A stretch of 64,000 bases of DNA from Pantoea alfalfae (GTDB taxonomy: Bacteria; Pseudomonadota; Gammaproteobacteria; Enterobacterales; Enterobacteriaceae): positions 1 through 64,000 of the forward strand of contig NZ_CP082294.1 of assembly GCF_019880205.1 (NCBI RefSeq), read 5' to 3'. Below are positions 37,735 through 44,958 of the stretch, piece after piece (position 1 is the stretch's first letter; the number at the start of each line of letters is the position of its first letter). The translations under genes were made by a program, and so were the position numbers. Below the pieces are notes generated by a model that saw nothing but the letters and a program-made list of their open reading frames with translations, was not told the DNA's origin and did no database searches.

Positions 37735-38942
37735 CAAAGTCACCATAGTCATGTTCAGATAATAAAAATACAGAGCGGGTTCACGCTGATGCTTTTCGTC
37801 AGACCTGCTTTTTTAAAATGCTTGCCTTCGAAGAATCATAATACAGAACCAATAGTTCAACTTTAACATATTAATCTGTTTCTGAGAGAGTTGAAACTCT
37901 ATTGAACGCATGCTCGTTAAACAAAAGTAAATTTACGCCATTTTTTTACTTACTTCACTCAAAATGGCTAAAACCCGTATCATCTGAGAAGCAGAGTAAT
38001 TTAGCGGGGCTATGGATTAATCGTGCTGATTTTTCTGTAGTGGCAGCGGAGTCGCTTCGCTATTCGCATGCTCGTCCTGATAAAGAGGATAACGTTAGCT
38101 GCAAAGCTCACACGAAGTTACCGTACAGGGCAATGCTGCTGTGCATAATTTCGCTGTAAAGATCCCGCTATAAATTATTTCGCTCGTTTATTTACTGAAA
38201 AGCTGATTCAGCCTCACAGTGGTAAGTTCATGATAATAATTTAATTTTCCTATGAATTTCTCTGTTTTCAGAAACGTAACATAACGCATAACAGCGCTGC
38301 AAAATTGTCTGCCGGTTGGTTTAAATATGCGTGAAATGTGCTGTGCACTCAAACTGCTGGGTAGCGGTTGAGCAGAATCATTGCCTGTCCCTTACCATTA
38401 AACTGATTATTTACGGTAATAATTACCCTTTGTTCATTCAGAGTCTGCAACTAATAACCTCATGGCATACTGTGGATTCAGGCCTGTGTGCCATTTTATC
38501 CAGGATTATTGCTTAAGACGCATTAAACTCAGCGCCTGGTTGAACAACTTCGACCAGGATTGATAAGTGGTTTGACAACGTGTTCTCGTCTCAAGTCCAC
38601 CACGTAACGTATAGCAGAACAGAGTAATAATCGGCCCGGTGAGTGCGTGTATGAACGACGCTGTACTGTTGCCTGGTGTAATTAACCCTGTGGATTCTCA
38701 TTTAAGCAGGGTTCATTCTTAGGTTACAGAGAGTAACGCAAGTTTAAATAGTTGCTAATGATAAGTTCGCACTATCAATCCGTTCTGGGGCTGAGCGGGT
38801 AAGGTCAGGCATCAGCATCATCTGATCTGAACGCGGTATACATGTTGCTAATGCAAACATGGGGAGGAATAACCTCAGTAAGCTACACTGAACAACACAT
38901 GCGTTAACGTCAGCGCGATGATTACTTCTGCAGAGGTCTGAA
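37735..38942. other. Intergenic region, 1.2 kb, AT-rich, no gene seen
   Basis: The longest stretch without a recognised gene apart from the iteron region. Open frames at 37902-38159 (+), 38331-38516 (+) and 38744-38956 (-) have no ribosome binding site and odd composition, so they were not called. Being AT-rich and next to hns, it may be an H-NS nucleation and promoter region. It could also be decayed sequence. Confidence 0.45.
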
Positions 38943-39128
38943 GTGTTTAAGGGCAATAAAAAATCATTACCGGTTCGTTACTGTAAAACGTGTAACAAAC
39001 CGATGTCATGGCGTAAAAAGTGGGAGAAGTGCTGGAATGAGGTTTTGTATTGCTCAGAGCGTTGCCGGCGTCAGCGTTCTGCGCAGCATAAAGATGATGC
39101 AGAAATAAACGCTGAGCGGAACAAGTAA
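38943..39128 (+). CDS. DUF2256 zinc-finger-like small protein
   Basis: 61 residues. The pattern LPVRYCKTCNKPMSWRKKW, then YCSERCRRQR, is the DUF2256 signature: two CxxC pairs around a WRKKW core. This suggests a small treble-clef zinc protein. Function unknown. The start is a GTG at 38943 with GAGG 7 nt upstream. The tail is charged (KDDAEINAERNK). Confidence 0.88.
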   Translation: MFKGNKKSLPVRYCKTCNKPMSWRKKWEKCWNEVLYCSERCRRQRSAQHKDDAEINAERNK

Positions 39129-39142
39129 AACTCAAAGGAACA

Positions 39143-39162
39143 GGCCAGGTTTTGACCTGGCC
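39143..39162. terminator. Hairpin between convergent DUF2256 and lipoprotein genes
   Basis: Stem GGCCAGG / CCTGGCC around TTTTGA. No strong U-run on either side, so termination strength is uncertain. Confidence 0.5.
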
Positions 39163-39172
39163 TCACAGACCT

Positions 39173-39478
39173 CTATTGCTGAACCTCAATCTGTTGCCAG
39201 CCTTTTTTAAACATGCAATCTTTCACCAGTATCTCGCGCTGACTTTCATTGGCGTCACTGGTGGAGTAGTCGGTATCAGTCGTCTTATCTTTACTGTCTT
39301 TCGAGGTGTATTTACCACTGACGATATTATCAGGCGGTAAATCCCGCAGCGCCTGAGCCTGACAGGCTGTTTCTGCGATGGTTTCCTGCTGCTCAGATGC
39401 ATCGGGTTTGACCCATTTATATTGCACACATCCGGTCAGACAAAGAGTGAACAACATCAGCATCAAAGGTTTCATCAT
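39173..39478 (-). CDS. Small lipoprotein, unknown
   Basis: 101 residues. A signal peptide MMKPLMLMLFTLCLTGC ends in a lipobox LTGC, so the mature protein should be lipid-anchored; the +2 residue is Val, which favours the outer membrane. The mature part has a Ser/Thr/Asp/Lys-rich linker (KDSKDKTTDTDYSTSDANES) and two further cysteines. Not recognised. GAGG lies 5 nt upstream of the first ATG. It is followed, in the minus direction, by the DUF2256 gene end. Confidence 0.82.
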   Translation of the reverse strand: MMKPLMLMLFTLCLTGCVQYKWVKPDASEQQETIAETACQAQALRDLPPDNIVSGKYTSKDSKDKTTDTDYSTSDANESQREILVKDCMFKKGWQQIEVQQ

Positions 39479-39587
39479 CTGTTCCTCAGCGACACCCGCC
39501 AGCCTTGAGGCGAGTTATTCAGTAAGGAAGCCAGTCTGGTCAACTGAACGTGCTTCCTCACCTGCAAAAATAAATTTTCAGCCGACA

Positions 39588-40130
39588 TTAAAATGTCAGA
39601 CCGCCACCAATGTACGGTCCATCGATCAGCGTATGACCTGGACGTCCATCTTTGCCATCGACACCCGCGTAGCGGTAGCCCACTTTTAAGACCAGTGGGC
39701 CTAAAGGTGACCAGCTGACGCCAGCGTTTGCTTCCACAAAATTCTTAACGCTGTTGGTCAGCTGTTCCGGCGCGGAATACCCCTCACCATAAATCGCAAA
39801 ATCGGCAGGCAGATTGATTTTCACACCGCCGCCGACAGGAAATGCGACGCCGTTATCCCCTTTTTTGCCACCGATGTAGGTAGCTTTAACGCCAGCGGTC
39901 AGCATCACCGGACCCATTTCCAAGTTATAGCCGGTACCCGCCTGACCAATCTGCACACCATCTGCCGTATTTTTGATCCACTGGCTGTCCAGATAGAGTC
40001 CGCCGGAAGAACGGCCAATTTCAGCATCCAGCGCAGAGGTGTTTTTACCTTGTTCAGCATTCAGGCCAATGGCCATTGCAGATGAAGAAACACACAGCAG
40101 CAAACCAAGGCTAATTAGGGAAATTTTCAT
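39588..40130 (-). CDS. YfaZ-family outer membrane protein
   Basis: 180 residues, the same length as E. coli YfaZ. A signal peptide runs through residue 20 (ends SSAMA). Alternating strands follow, typical of a small beta-barrel, for example YNLEMGPVMLTAGVKATYIG and PLVLKVGYRYAGVDG, and the C-terminus GPYIGGGLTF ends in Phe, as outer-membrane barrels do. Function unknown. It lies on the same strand as the lipoprotein downstream and the YgdI/YgdR-like lipoprotein upstream, with gaps of 109 and 62 bp, suggesting a small envelope-gene cluster. Confidence 0.88.
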   Translation of the reverse strand: MKISLISLGLLLCVSSSAMAIGLNAEQGKNTSALDAEIGRSSGGLYLDSQWIKNTADGVQIGQAGTGYNLEMGPVMLTAGVKATYIGGKKGDNGVAFPVGGGVKINLPADFAIYGEGYSAPEQLTNSVKNFVEANAGVSWSPLGPLVLKVGYRYAGVDGKDGRPGHTLIDGPYIGGGLTF

Positions 40131-40192
40131 TGCTCATTTTTTCCACATCAGGAGTTTTCAGGGAATCAATCAATATCGTTGTTTAAAGCGAT

Positions 40193-40429
40193 TTACTTTT
40201 GCACCATTTCTTTAACGTCATGCTGCTGCAACTGATGCATGTTTCCGTCCGCATCTTTATAGGAGAGCATGCCCGTTTCTTTATCTCTGACGGGTTTACC
40301 ATGGGTGGTTATCATGTGGCCGTCATTGGTGGAGATGACATAATTGCCTGAGCAGGCGGAAATGGACATAACTGAAACCATCATCACGAAAGCGAAGGCA
40401 AATTTTCTGCCATAATTGAAAGATGTCAT
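40193..40429 (-). CDS. YgdI/YgdR-family lipoprotein
   Basis: 78 residues. The signal peptide ends in the lipobox ISAC near residue 26. The mature part, SGNYVISTNDGHMITTHGKP, then DKETGMLSYKDADGNMHQ, is the YgdI/YgdR (DUF903) SH3-like fold. Function unknown; family members are abundant small outer-membrane lipoproteins. The start at 40429 has TGGAAAG 5 nt upstream; the frame opens 13 codons earlier without support. Confidence 0.9.
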   Translation of the reverse strand: MTSFNYGRKFAFAFVMMVSVMSISACSGNYVISTNDGHMITTHGKPVRDKETGMLSYKDADGNMHQLQQHDVKEMVQK

Positions 40430-40813
40430 TTTACTTTCCACTCGTTGTTCTTTAAGAAGATGCGGCATTATTAGCTGTGTTTGTTAAACGACATGATAAC
40501 AATCAAAGAGTACCGACCCGAATGCTCAAAAAAATGATCTGGATCATTTCCATAGTTTGCTCAGAAGAGGATTAATTATTGCACATTGTTTAAAAACTAA
40601 GGTGTTTAAATAAACGCATTGCACTTTTCTGGTTCCCAAAAGTGATATGCATGAAGAATCCTATCAAGTGCTAACCAATAATTTAACAATAGCGACTTAA
40701 TGACATGATAATTTAATGTTTCAAATTTTATGTTGTGGCTATTTTCCTTTTCGCTATATTGAACCGGCAATATCATTCTGATTAGTGTAATTTAACAAGG
40801 ATTTAATATAGCT
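40430..40813. other. Intergenic region, 384 bp
   Basis: AT-rich divergent promoter region between the YgdI/YgdR-like gene and the DUF1090 gene. No gene or clear operator was seen. Confidence 0.45.
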
Positions 40814-41233
40814 ATGAAAAAAACAATTATCGCTTTTGTTCTGGTTGCTTCACCATTAACCGTGTTCGCTGCAACTGATTCCTGCAAAGATCAACTCGCA
40901 GATATTTCAGCTAAAAGCGAAATCGCTAAAATACATGGAAATAGTGCAGAAATTGCACGGCTCAATATTGCGCGTAACAAAATTGAAACCTATTGTACTG
41001 ATGAGCGTCAGGCAACGCGTGCCTCTCATGATGTCAGTAAACGTGAGATGAAAGTCAAAAAAGCGGAACTTGAACTTCAGGAAGCACAGCAGGAACTGGC
41101 TGAGGCCAGAGTCGATGGACGTAGTGATAAAATCAGAAAAAAAATGACAAAGGTAGAAGAGAAGAAGCTGAAGCTTGAATCTGCAAAAATGGATTTAAAA
41201 GAAGCTGAGGCAGATGCTCAGAGACTGAACTGA
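40814..41233 (+). CDS. DUF1090 periplasmic protein (YqjC-like)
   Basis: 139 residues. The signal peptide MKKTIIAFVLVASPLTVFA is followed by a long charged helix that is almost entirely coiled coil (for example MKVKKAELELQEAQQELAEA). Two cysteines, near residues 24 and 60, may form a disulfide. This is the DUF1090/YqjC family, function unknown. AAGGA lies 12 nt upstream, rather far. Followed by a hairpin terminator. Confidence 0.9.
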   Translation: MKKTIIAFVLVASPLTVFAATDSCKDQLADISAKSEIAKIHGNSAEIARLNIARNKIETYCTDERQATRASHDVSKREMKVKKAELELQEAQQELAEARVDGRSDKIRKKMTKVEEKKLKLESAKMDLKEAEADAQRLN

Positions 41234-41243
41234 TATCCCACTA

Positions 41244-41272
41244 TTTTCAGGCTCACTATGTGAGCCTGAAAA
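41244..41272 (+). terminator. Terminator after DUF1090 gene
   Basis: Perfect 13-bp arms TTTTCAGGCTCAC / GTGAGCCTGAAAA (41244-41256, 41260-41272) with a 3-nt loop. A/T-flanked on both sides, so it can act in either direction. Confidence 0.85.
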
Positions 41273-41483
41273 CGTTTTGATGATCTCTGCCTCTTTCGTT
41301 ATTAGTCACAACACCGTTTTTATAAGTGTCGCAATGCTATAAAAGACAGTTAGCTGTTTGTTCAGATGAGCAGTCAGTACCTGTCGCCACTCCCTATCTC
41401 CGTGGCACCAGAAAATCCCTCCCTGCAATCGGGGCGTGTATAATCAGCGTTACAGGTTTAAGTTAACTAGCTGAAATAAGACA

Positions 41484-41566
41484 TAAAAAAAACCACTCAA
41501 TCGAGTGGTTATAAACATTACAAAATACTTCATGAGCAAAGCTGCGATACAGAATAATTTAATACC
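41484..41566 (-). ncRNA. Candidate small RNA, about 83 nt
   Basis: On the minus strand TTGATA (41601-41596) and TAGATA (41578-41573), 17 bp apart, would start a transcript near 41566. It would end at a textbook terminator: AACCACTC / GAGTGGTT (41491-41510) followed by eight T. The unit has the size and 3' end of an Hfq-type small RNA. The interval holds no open frame with a ribosome binding site. Both the start point and the existence of the RNA are inferred. Confidence 0.4.
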
Positions 41567-41829
41567 GGGATATATCTATGCCAGAAAATGATAACTATCA
41601 ACCTGCAGGCGAGCTAAGTAATTTGTGCGGAAATAGGTAGATATTAATTATCAGTATTGCCATATTGAAAACAGTGTTAAAGAGGTTATTTCCAACAAGA
41701 GGGTTTTAATTTATTGTTATACTTTGTTGATTGTTAACATAGATTCAACTTTGATTATTTTTTTAATGGTTTTATGGTGCGAGCGCCTTACTGATGACAT
41801 TTTCAAAACACGTGCAGACAATAAAACTT

Positions 41830-41846
41830 CTTAAGATCCCGTTAAG
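41830..41846 (+). promoter_or_regulatory. PmrA/QseB-like box before ygiW-like gene
   Basis: CTTAAG (41830-41835), 5 bp, GTTAAG (41841-41846): one mismatch from the CTTAAG-N5-CTTAAG repeat bound by PmrA and related OmpR-type regulators such as QseB. It lies 44 bp before the ygiW-like start, where an activator site would sit near -35. Confidence 0.55.
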
Positions 41847-41890
41847 ATCTGGGATGTAAATTACCCTGGAAATTTAACGGAGATAAAAAT

Positions 41891-42271
41891 ATGAAAAAGA
41901 TTATGTTGGCGGTGTTATTAGCAGGAATGAGTCTGGGTGTTTCTGCGCAGGAAGGATTTATTAATCCGGCAGGGCAGGGGTCTTCACAGGGCGGCTTTAA
42001 AGGCCCGACACCGGGTGTCGCTTCAGTGGCACAGGCTAAAACACTACGTGACGACGCATGGGTCGTTCTTGAAGGCAATATCATCCGACAGGTTGGTCAT
42101 GAACTTTATGAATTTAAAGATGCCACTGGAACGATTTACGTCGATATCGACGACAAGCGCTGGATGGGACAATCATTGTCACCCGCTGACAAAGTCCGCA
42201 TAGAAGGCGAAGTCGATAAAGACTGGAACAGCGTTGAAATTGATGTGAAAACGGTCCGTGTTCTGAAGTAA
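41891..42271 (+). CDS. YgiW/YdeI-family OB-fold stress protein
   Basis: 126 residues. The signal peptide MKKIMLAVLLAGMSLGVSA leads to a periplasmic single OB-fold domain (BOF/DUF388): residues 45-126 include DDAWVVLEGNIIRQVGHELY, FKDATGTIYVDIDDKRW and VRIEGEVDKDWNSVEIDVK. Relatives (E. coli YgiW and YdeI, Salmonella VisP) help survival of peroxide, antimicrobial peptides and lysozyme. GGAG lies 6 nt upstream of the ATG. The PmrA/QseB-like box upstream agrees with control by envelope-stress two-component systems; in E. coli ygiW lies beside qseBC, which is absent here. Confidence 0.92.
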   Translation: MKKIMLAVLLAGMSLGVSAQEGFINPAGQGSSQGGFKGPTPGVASVAQAKTLRDDAWVVLEGNIIRQVGHELYEFKDATGTIYVDIDDKRWMGQSLSPADKVRIEGEVDKDWNSVEIDVKTVRVLK

Positions 42272-42984
42272 CCTGTATTTACCACTGATATGGCAGTGAC
42301 CTGAAGCCGGGCCACTGTCATTTTTATATGCACGTTCCCGGTTGGGTATTCCAGAGTAAGCAATAAATATTCACGAAGCCTGTCCGGCAGGATAGCGATG
42401 ACAAAAACGTCAAGGTTTAACATCGGATGAGACGGTGCATTCACAACTTATAAAAATGGTACTGAATCAGTCCTGAAGCAGATATAGATTAGTTACAACA
42501 CACTTGTTTGCGGATATCTGAACAGCCGATCTTCCTATGAAATGTGCATGTTTTTGGCCAAATCTAAGCGAGCCGTTCTGAAAATCCGAGTGCTCATTGA
42601 CAAGCCGTCGGGCACGGCCCGAAGGGCCGTAATTGTTCTTTATAGTAAACCTGAATGATGTAACTAAAATTCTTCGTTATCTTCTTTTCGGAATTTCAAA
42701 ATGGGGGACCATAGCGCCTGGATGAAATGAGAGGCAGATACTTTACACCCGGATTCGCTCAGGCAGGTACTATTGTACACAATGTCGTTATGATATGTTT
42801 GTCATACCTGAACTCTGAAGCCGCTCTGTAAACTGAGACATGTTTTACATGACAACCAGCTGGTCTGATAGTCCCTCACAGGTGAGTATTAAAGATAAAA
42901 AAGGTTTCTGAATCAGGATAGTTTCAGAAACCTTTTATCGATCACCGTTACGTCCGGCGAAGTAACCGTGTTAGCTGCTTCACA
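42272..42984. other. Intergenic region, 713 bp
   Basis: Follows the ygiW-like gene. It holds a hairpin ACGGCCC / GGGCCGT (42614-42630), a short GTACTATTGTAC palindrome near 42770, and the 14-bp terminator at 42899-42936. A 34-codon frame at 42727 (+) has no good ribosome binding site and was not called. Confidence 0.45.
42899..42936 (-). terminator. Terminator of microcin-like gene
   Basis: Perfect 14-bp arms AAAAGGTTTCTGAA / TTCAGAAACCTTTT. On the minus strand the stem is followed by further T (TTTTTTATCTTT). It lies 48 bp after the stop of the gene at 42985-43266. Confidence 0.9.
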
Positions 42985-43266
42985 TCAGCCGATCTGGAAA
43001 GCCATAAAGAGACCGTTGTTGAACCATGTTACTTTTTCACCCGCGCCATTAAGCATCCAACCAGCCTCACCAATGGATGAGTTATTCCAGTCTTTATTCT
43101 CTGTTGCACTGGCAAACCCCAGAGCATTGATACTTTTAGCGGCACGGTCATAGTTAAAGTAGCCCTGCGAATTCAGACCCGCATCATTCCACAAGCCAAG
43201 AAGTTTCGAGTAACCGATGTCAGCGCCACTTACGGTGATCACTTCTGAGATATACAATTCACGCAT
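42985..43266 (-). CDS. Microcin-like precursor with double-glycine-type leader
   Basis: 93 residues. The first 15, MRELYISEVITVSGA, fit the leader of class II microcins: same length and pattern as the MccH47 leader (MREITESQLRYISGA, from memory), ending in the Gly-Ala cut site used by C39-type ABC exporters. The predicted mature part is 78 residues, with no cysteine and many Gly, Asn and Ala; it lacks the Ser-rich tail of siderophore microcins. AAGGAT lies 7 nt upstream of the ATG. It has its own Fur-type promoter and terminator. No exporter or immunity gene was recognised nearby. The identity as a bacteriocin is inferred from leader and promoter only. Confidence 0.6.
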   Translation of the reverse strand: MRELYISEVITVSGADIGYSKLLGLWNDAGLNSQGYFNYDRAAKSINALGFASATENKDWNNSSIGEAGWMLNGAGEKVTWFNNGLFMAFQIG

Positions 43267-43330
43267 TTTAACATCCTTTTATGTCTGTATAATTTAACTG
43301 GTAACGCAGGGGAATTTTAGCAAGAAAGTA

Positions 43331-43369
43331 CTGATATTGTAGCTGACCTGAATGTCAATTATCATTATC
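43331..43369 (-). promoter_or_regulatory. Fur-type operator over a sigma-70 promoter
   Basis: On the minus strand GATAATGATAATTGACATT (43369-43351) matches the first 12 bases of the 19-bp Fur consensus exactly and 14 of 19 overall. It overlaps a perfect -35 TTGACA (43358-43353). A -10-like TATCAG follows 16 bp on (43336-43331). The microcin-like ATG is 65 bp further downstream. Iron repression is the expected behaviour. Confidence 0.65.
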
Positions 43370-43633
43370 AAAAGAAATTTAAAATAAATCGTAAATGGAT
43401 TTTTTTTGATTGATTTGATAAGAGAAAGCATGCCTTTATGCAAGACCCGTCAGAATTGACATGTAATAATTTTATTTTTTCATCTTATGAAAACAAGATT
43501 TTTTGCGTACACAATTGCTGATTTAGTAAAATAAACTATATTGCGCGTCGTGATTTTTCCATTATTGCTTTACCTAAGCAACGAAACCAGTGATTATTTT
43601 TCCATAAGAATCATAACGTTTAGCGATTCACGT

Positions 43634-43665
43634 GCCTCCAGACGAGCCTGGAGGCTAATCTTTTT
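43634..43665 (+). terminator. Isolated terminator-like hairpin
   Basis: Stem GCCTCCAG (43634-43641) with CTGGAGGC (43648-43655), then TAATCTTTTT. No plus-strand gene is recognised upstream of it, so the transcript it would end is unknown. Confidence 0.5.
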
Positions 43666-43936
43666 ATAATGAATCTATATTTCACTTATTTAATTCGGAT
43701 GGTTTTGATGTAATAGCAGAATTTTTTCATGTCAGTATTAACAGAACCCCAAAAATATTAATCCTTTTTTACGACAGAAATTCTGCGTATTTAAAAAATT
43801 TTTACTGATTAAAACAGTGTATGCCGCCACACGAAAGTTTGAGCAAAAAGACATCATGAAAGATATTCAGTCAGGCCAGGATAAAGGGGCAGAACAGCAT
43901 CGCTCGCGATACCGTCTACTCCGCGTAAAACAATAA

Positions 43937-44410
43937 TTATCGGATAAAAGAATCCCCTACTTGTGCCTGAGCATACCATTCCATTAACTCCCCAGCACCC
44001 GGCTCATTTTCGGCGGGTGCCCATGGTGCTGAGTCTTGTTCAGTCACAGGCTGGTAACCTCCGTGTTTAACCTCAAAAATAACGCCACCTTTATCCATCG
44101 ATAACACCGCATGCCAGGTGCCGGCTTCCGTTTCCATGACCTTGCCCCCCTCTCCTAACATCACCCGTTGGGTCACATACCCATTTTCATCAAAATGTAA
44201 TACCTGAAACCGCCCACAGAGCGAGGTCAGCAATTCAAAAGTATGCGGATGTCGGTGAGGGCGGACATAAGTGCCCGGCTCCATCGCGATGGCCAGCCGC
44301 TGCACCGGATCGCTCAATTCAGGGTGTAAATTACGATTGGCTCGTAAGCGAGGGGATTTCGCAGCCTCTTCGCTGAGATGCCGGAGGTCAGTAACAGTAA
44401 TTTGTTTCAT
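43937..44410 (-). CDS. WbuC-family cupin protein
   Basis: 157 residues. A cupin barrel with metal-type motif VRPHRHPHTFELLTSLCGRF and second motif WHAVLSMDKGG, and C-terminal PWAPAE, matches the WbuC family often found in O-antigen gene clusters. Its role is unknown; no O-antigen genes lie here. The start at 44410 has AGAAGG 5 nt upstream; the frame opens 22 codons earlier without support. It diverges from feoA across 323 bp. Confidence 0.88.
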   Translation of the reverse strand: MKQITVTDLRHLSEEAAKSPRLRANRNLHPELSDPVQRLAIAMEPGTYVRPHRHPHTFELLTSLCGRFQVLHFDENGYVTQRVMLGEGGKVMETEAGTWHAVLSMDKGGVIFEVKHGGYQPVTEQDSAPWAPAENEPGAGELMEWYAQAQVGDSFIR

Positions 44411-44733
44411 ATAAGCCTTCTGGATTTTGGACAACTTACGACAATCAGGTTGCCGTAAGGCTTTTGCCATTCTCAACGGATGAATAACCTCTGCATTCGC
44501 GGAGCAGATTGTTGTCGGGATTATAGATGCTGCTCAAAGCTATAAAACTGACGATGAGAGTTCTCACAAACATCGCCTGTATCGCGTGATACCAGGTTAC
44601 AGAAAGATGTTCTCTGTTTCCTAAACGAAAGCCATTCAGAGCACTTTTCCACTGTCTGCCTGAAGCCAGATCAAAAACCGAAACGCTTATCATTTATAGA
44701 ATGAGTGTCTCTTACTCAAAGGCAGAGCGTGGT
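44411..44733. other. Divergent promoter region wbuC-like / feoA, 323 bp
   Basis: No gene supported. TTATCATTTAT at 44688-44698 resembles half of a Fur box and would suit feoA, but the match is weak. No FNR-type TTGAT-N4-ATCAA site was found. Confidence 0.35.
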
Positions 44734-44958
44734 ATGGCAATTAACATGGGCAGTACCTACCGAATTCTTGGTTATAAGCCATCAGTAAATTTCGCCTGGC
44801 GCCAGAAATTACTGACAATGGGCATGCTTCCAGGTGCTGTTATCGAAATCATTCGAGTAGCGCCAATGGGCGATCCGGTTCATATTCGTACCCGCCGTGT
44901 CAGCCTGGCGGTGCGACAGCGTGATCTGGCCGACATCATTCTGGAGGAAATCGCCTGA
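44734..44958 (+). CDS. feoA: Ferrous iron transport protein FeoA
   Basis: 74 residues, SH3-like cytoplasmic partner of FeoB. AWRQKLLTMGMLPGAVIEII and DPVHIRTRRVSLAVRQRDL are family hallmarks. The start at 44734 lines up with E. coli FeoA (75 residues); an in-frame ATG at 44701 would add 11 unrelated residues. No strong ribosome binding site is seen at either. Its stop overlaps the feoB start (TGATG), so the two are translationally coupled. Confidence 0.93.
   Translation: MAINMGSTYRILGYKPSVNFAWRQKLLTMGMLPGAVIEIIRVAPMGDPVHIRTRRVSLAVRQRDLADIILEEIA

Larger units (their letters stand above)
41273..41890. other. Intergenic region, 618 bp, with sRNA candidate and response-regulator box
   Basis: Holds a strong minus-strand terminator with no gene behind it (41484-41510), a promoter-like sequence on the same strand (41573-41601), and a PmrA/QseB-like box at 41830-41846. 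No protein gene was seen. Confidence 0.55.
43267..43936. other. Intergenic region, 670 bp, very AT-rich
   Basis: Holds the Fur-type promoter of the microcin-like gene (43331-43369) and an isolated terminator-like hairpin on the plus strand (43634-43665). Short frames here (up to 15 codons) lack ribosome binding sites; no immunity protein was recognised. Confidence 0.5.

Noticed and set aside
37902-38516. Two plus-strand frames of 85 and 61 codons in the 1.2-kb gap
   Set aside because: No ribosome binding sites, Cys/His-rich random composition, no recognisable domain.
42727-42831. 34-codon plus-strand frame as a possible immunity gene for the microcin-like peptide
   Set aside because: No good ribosome binding site, not membrane-like enough, and separated from the microcin-like gene by its terminator.
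44445-44693. 82-codon minus-strand frame upstream of feoA
   Set aside because: It overlaps the wbuC-like leader and the feoA promoter region and looks non-coding.
44688-44698. Fur box for feoA
   Set aside because: Only about half of the consensus matches; too weak to call, unlike the site at 43351-43369.
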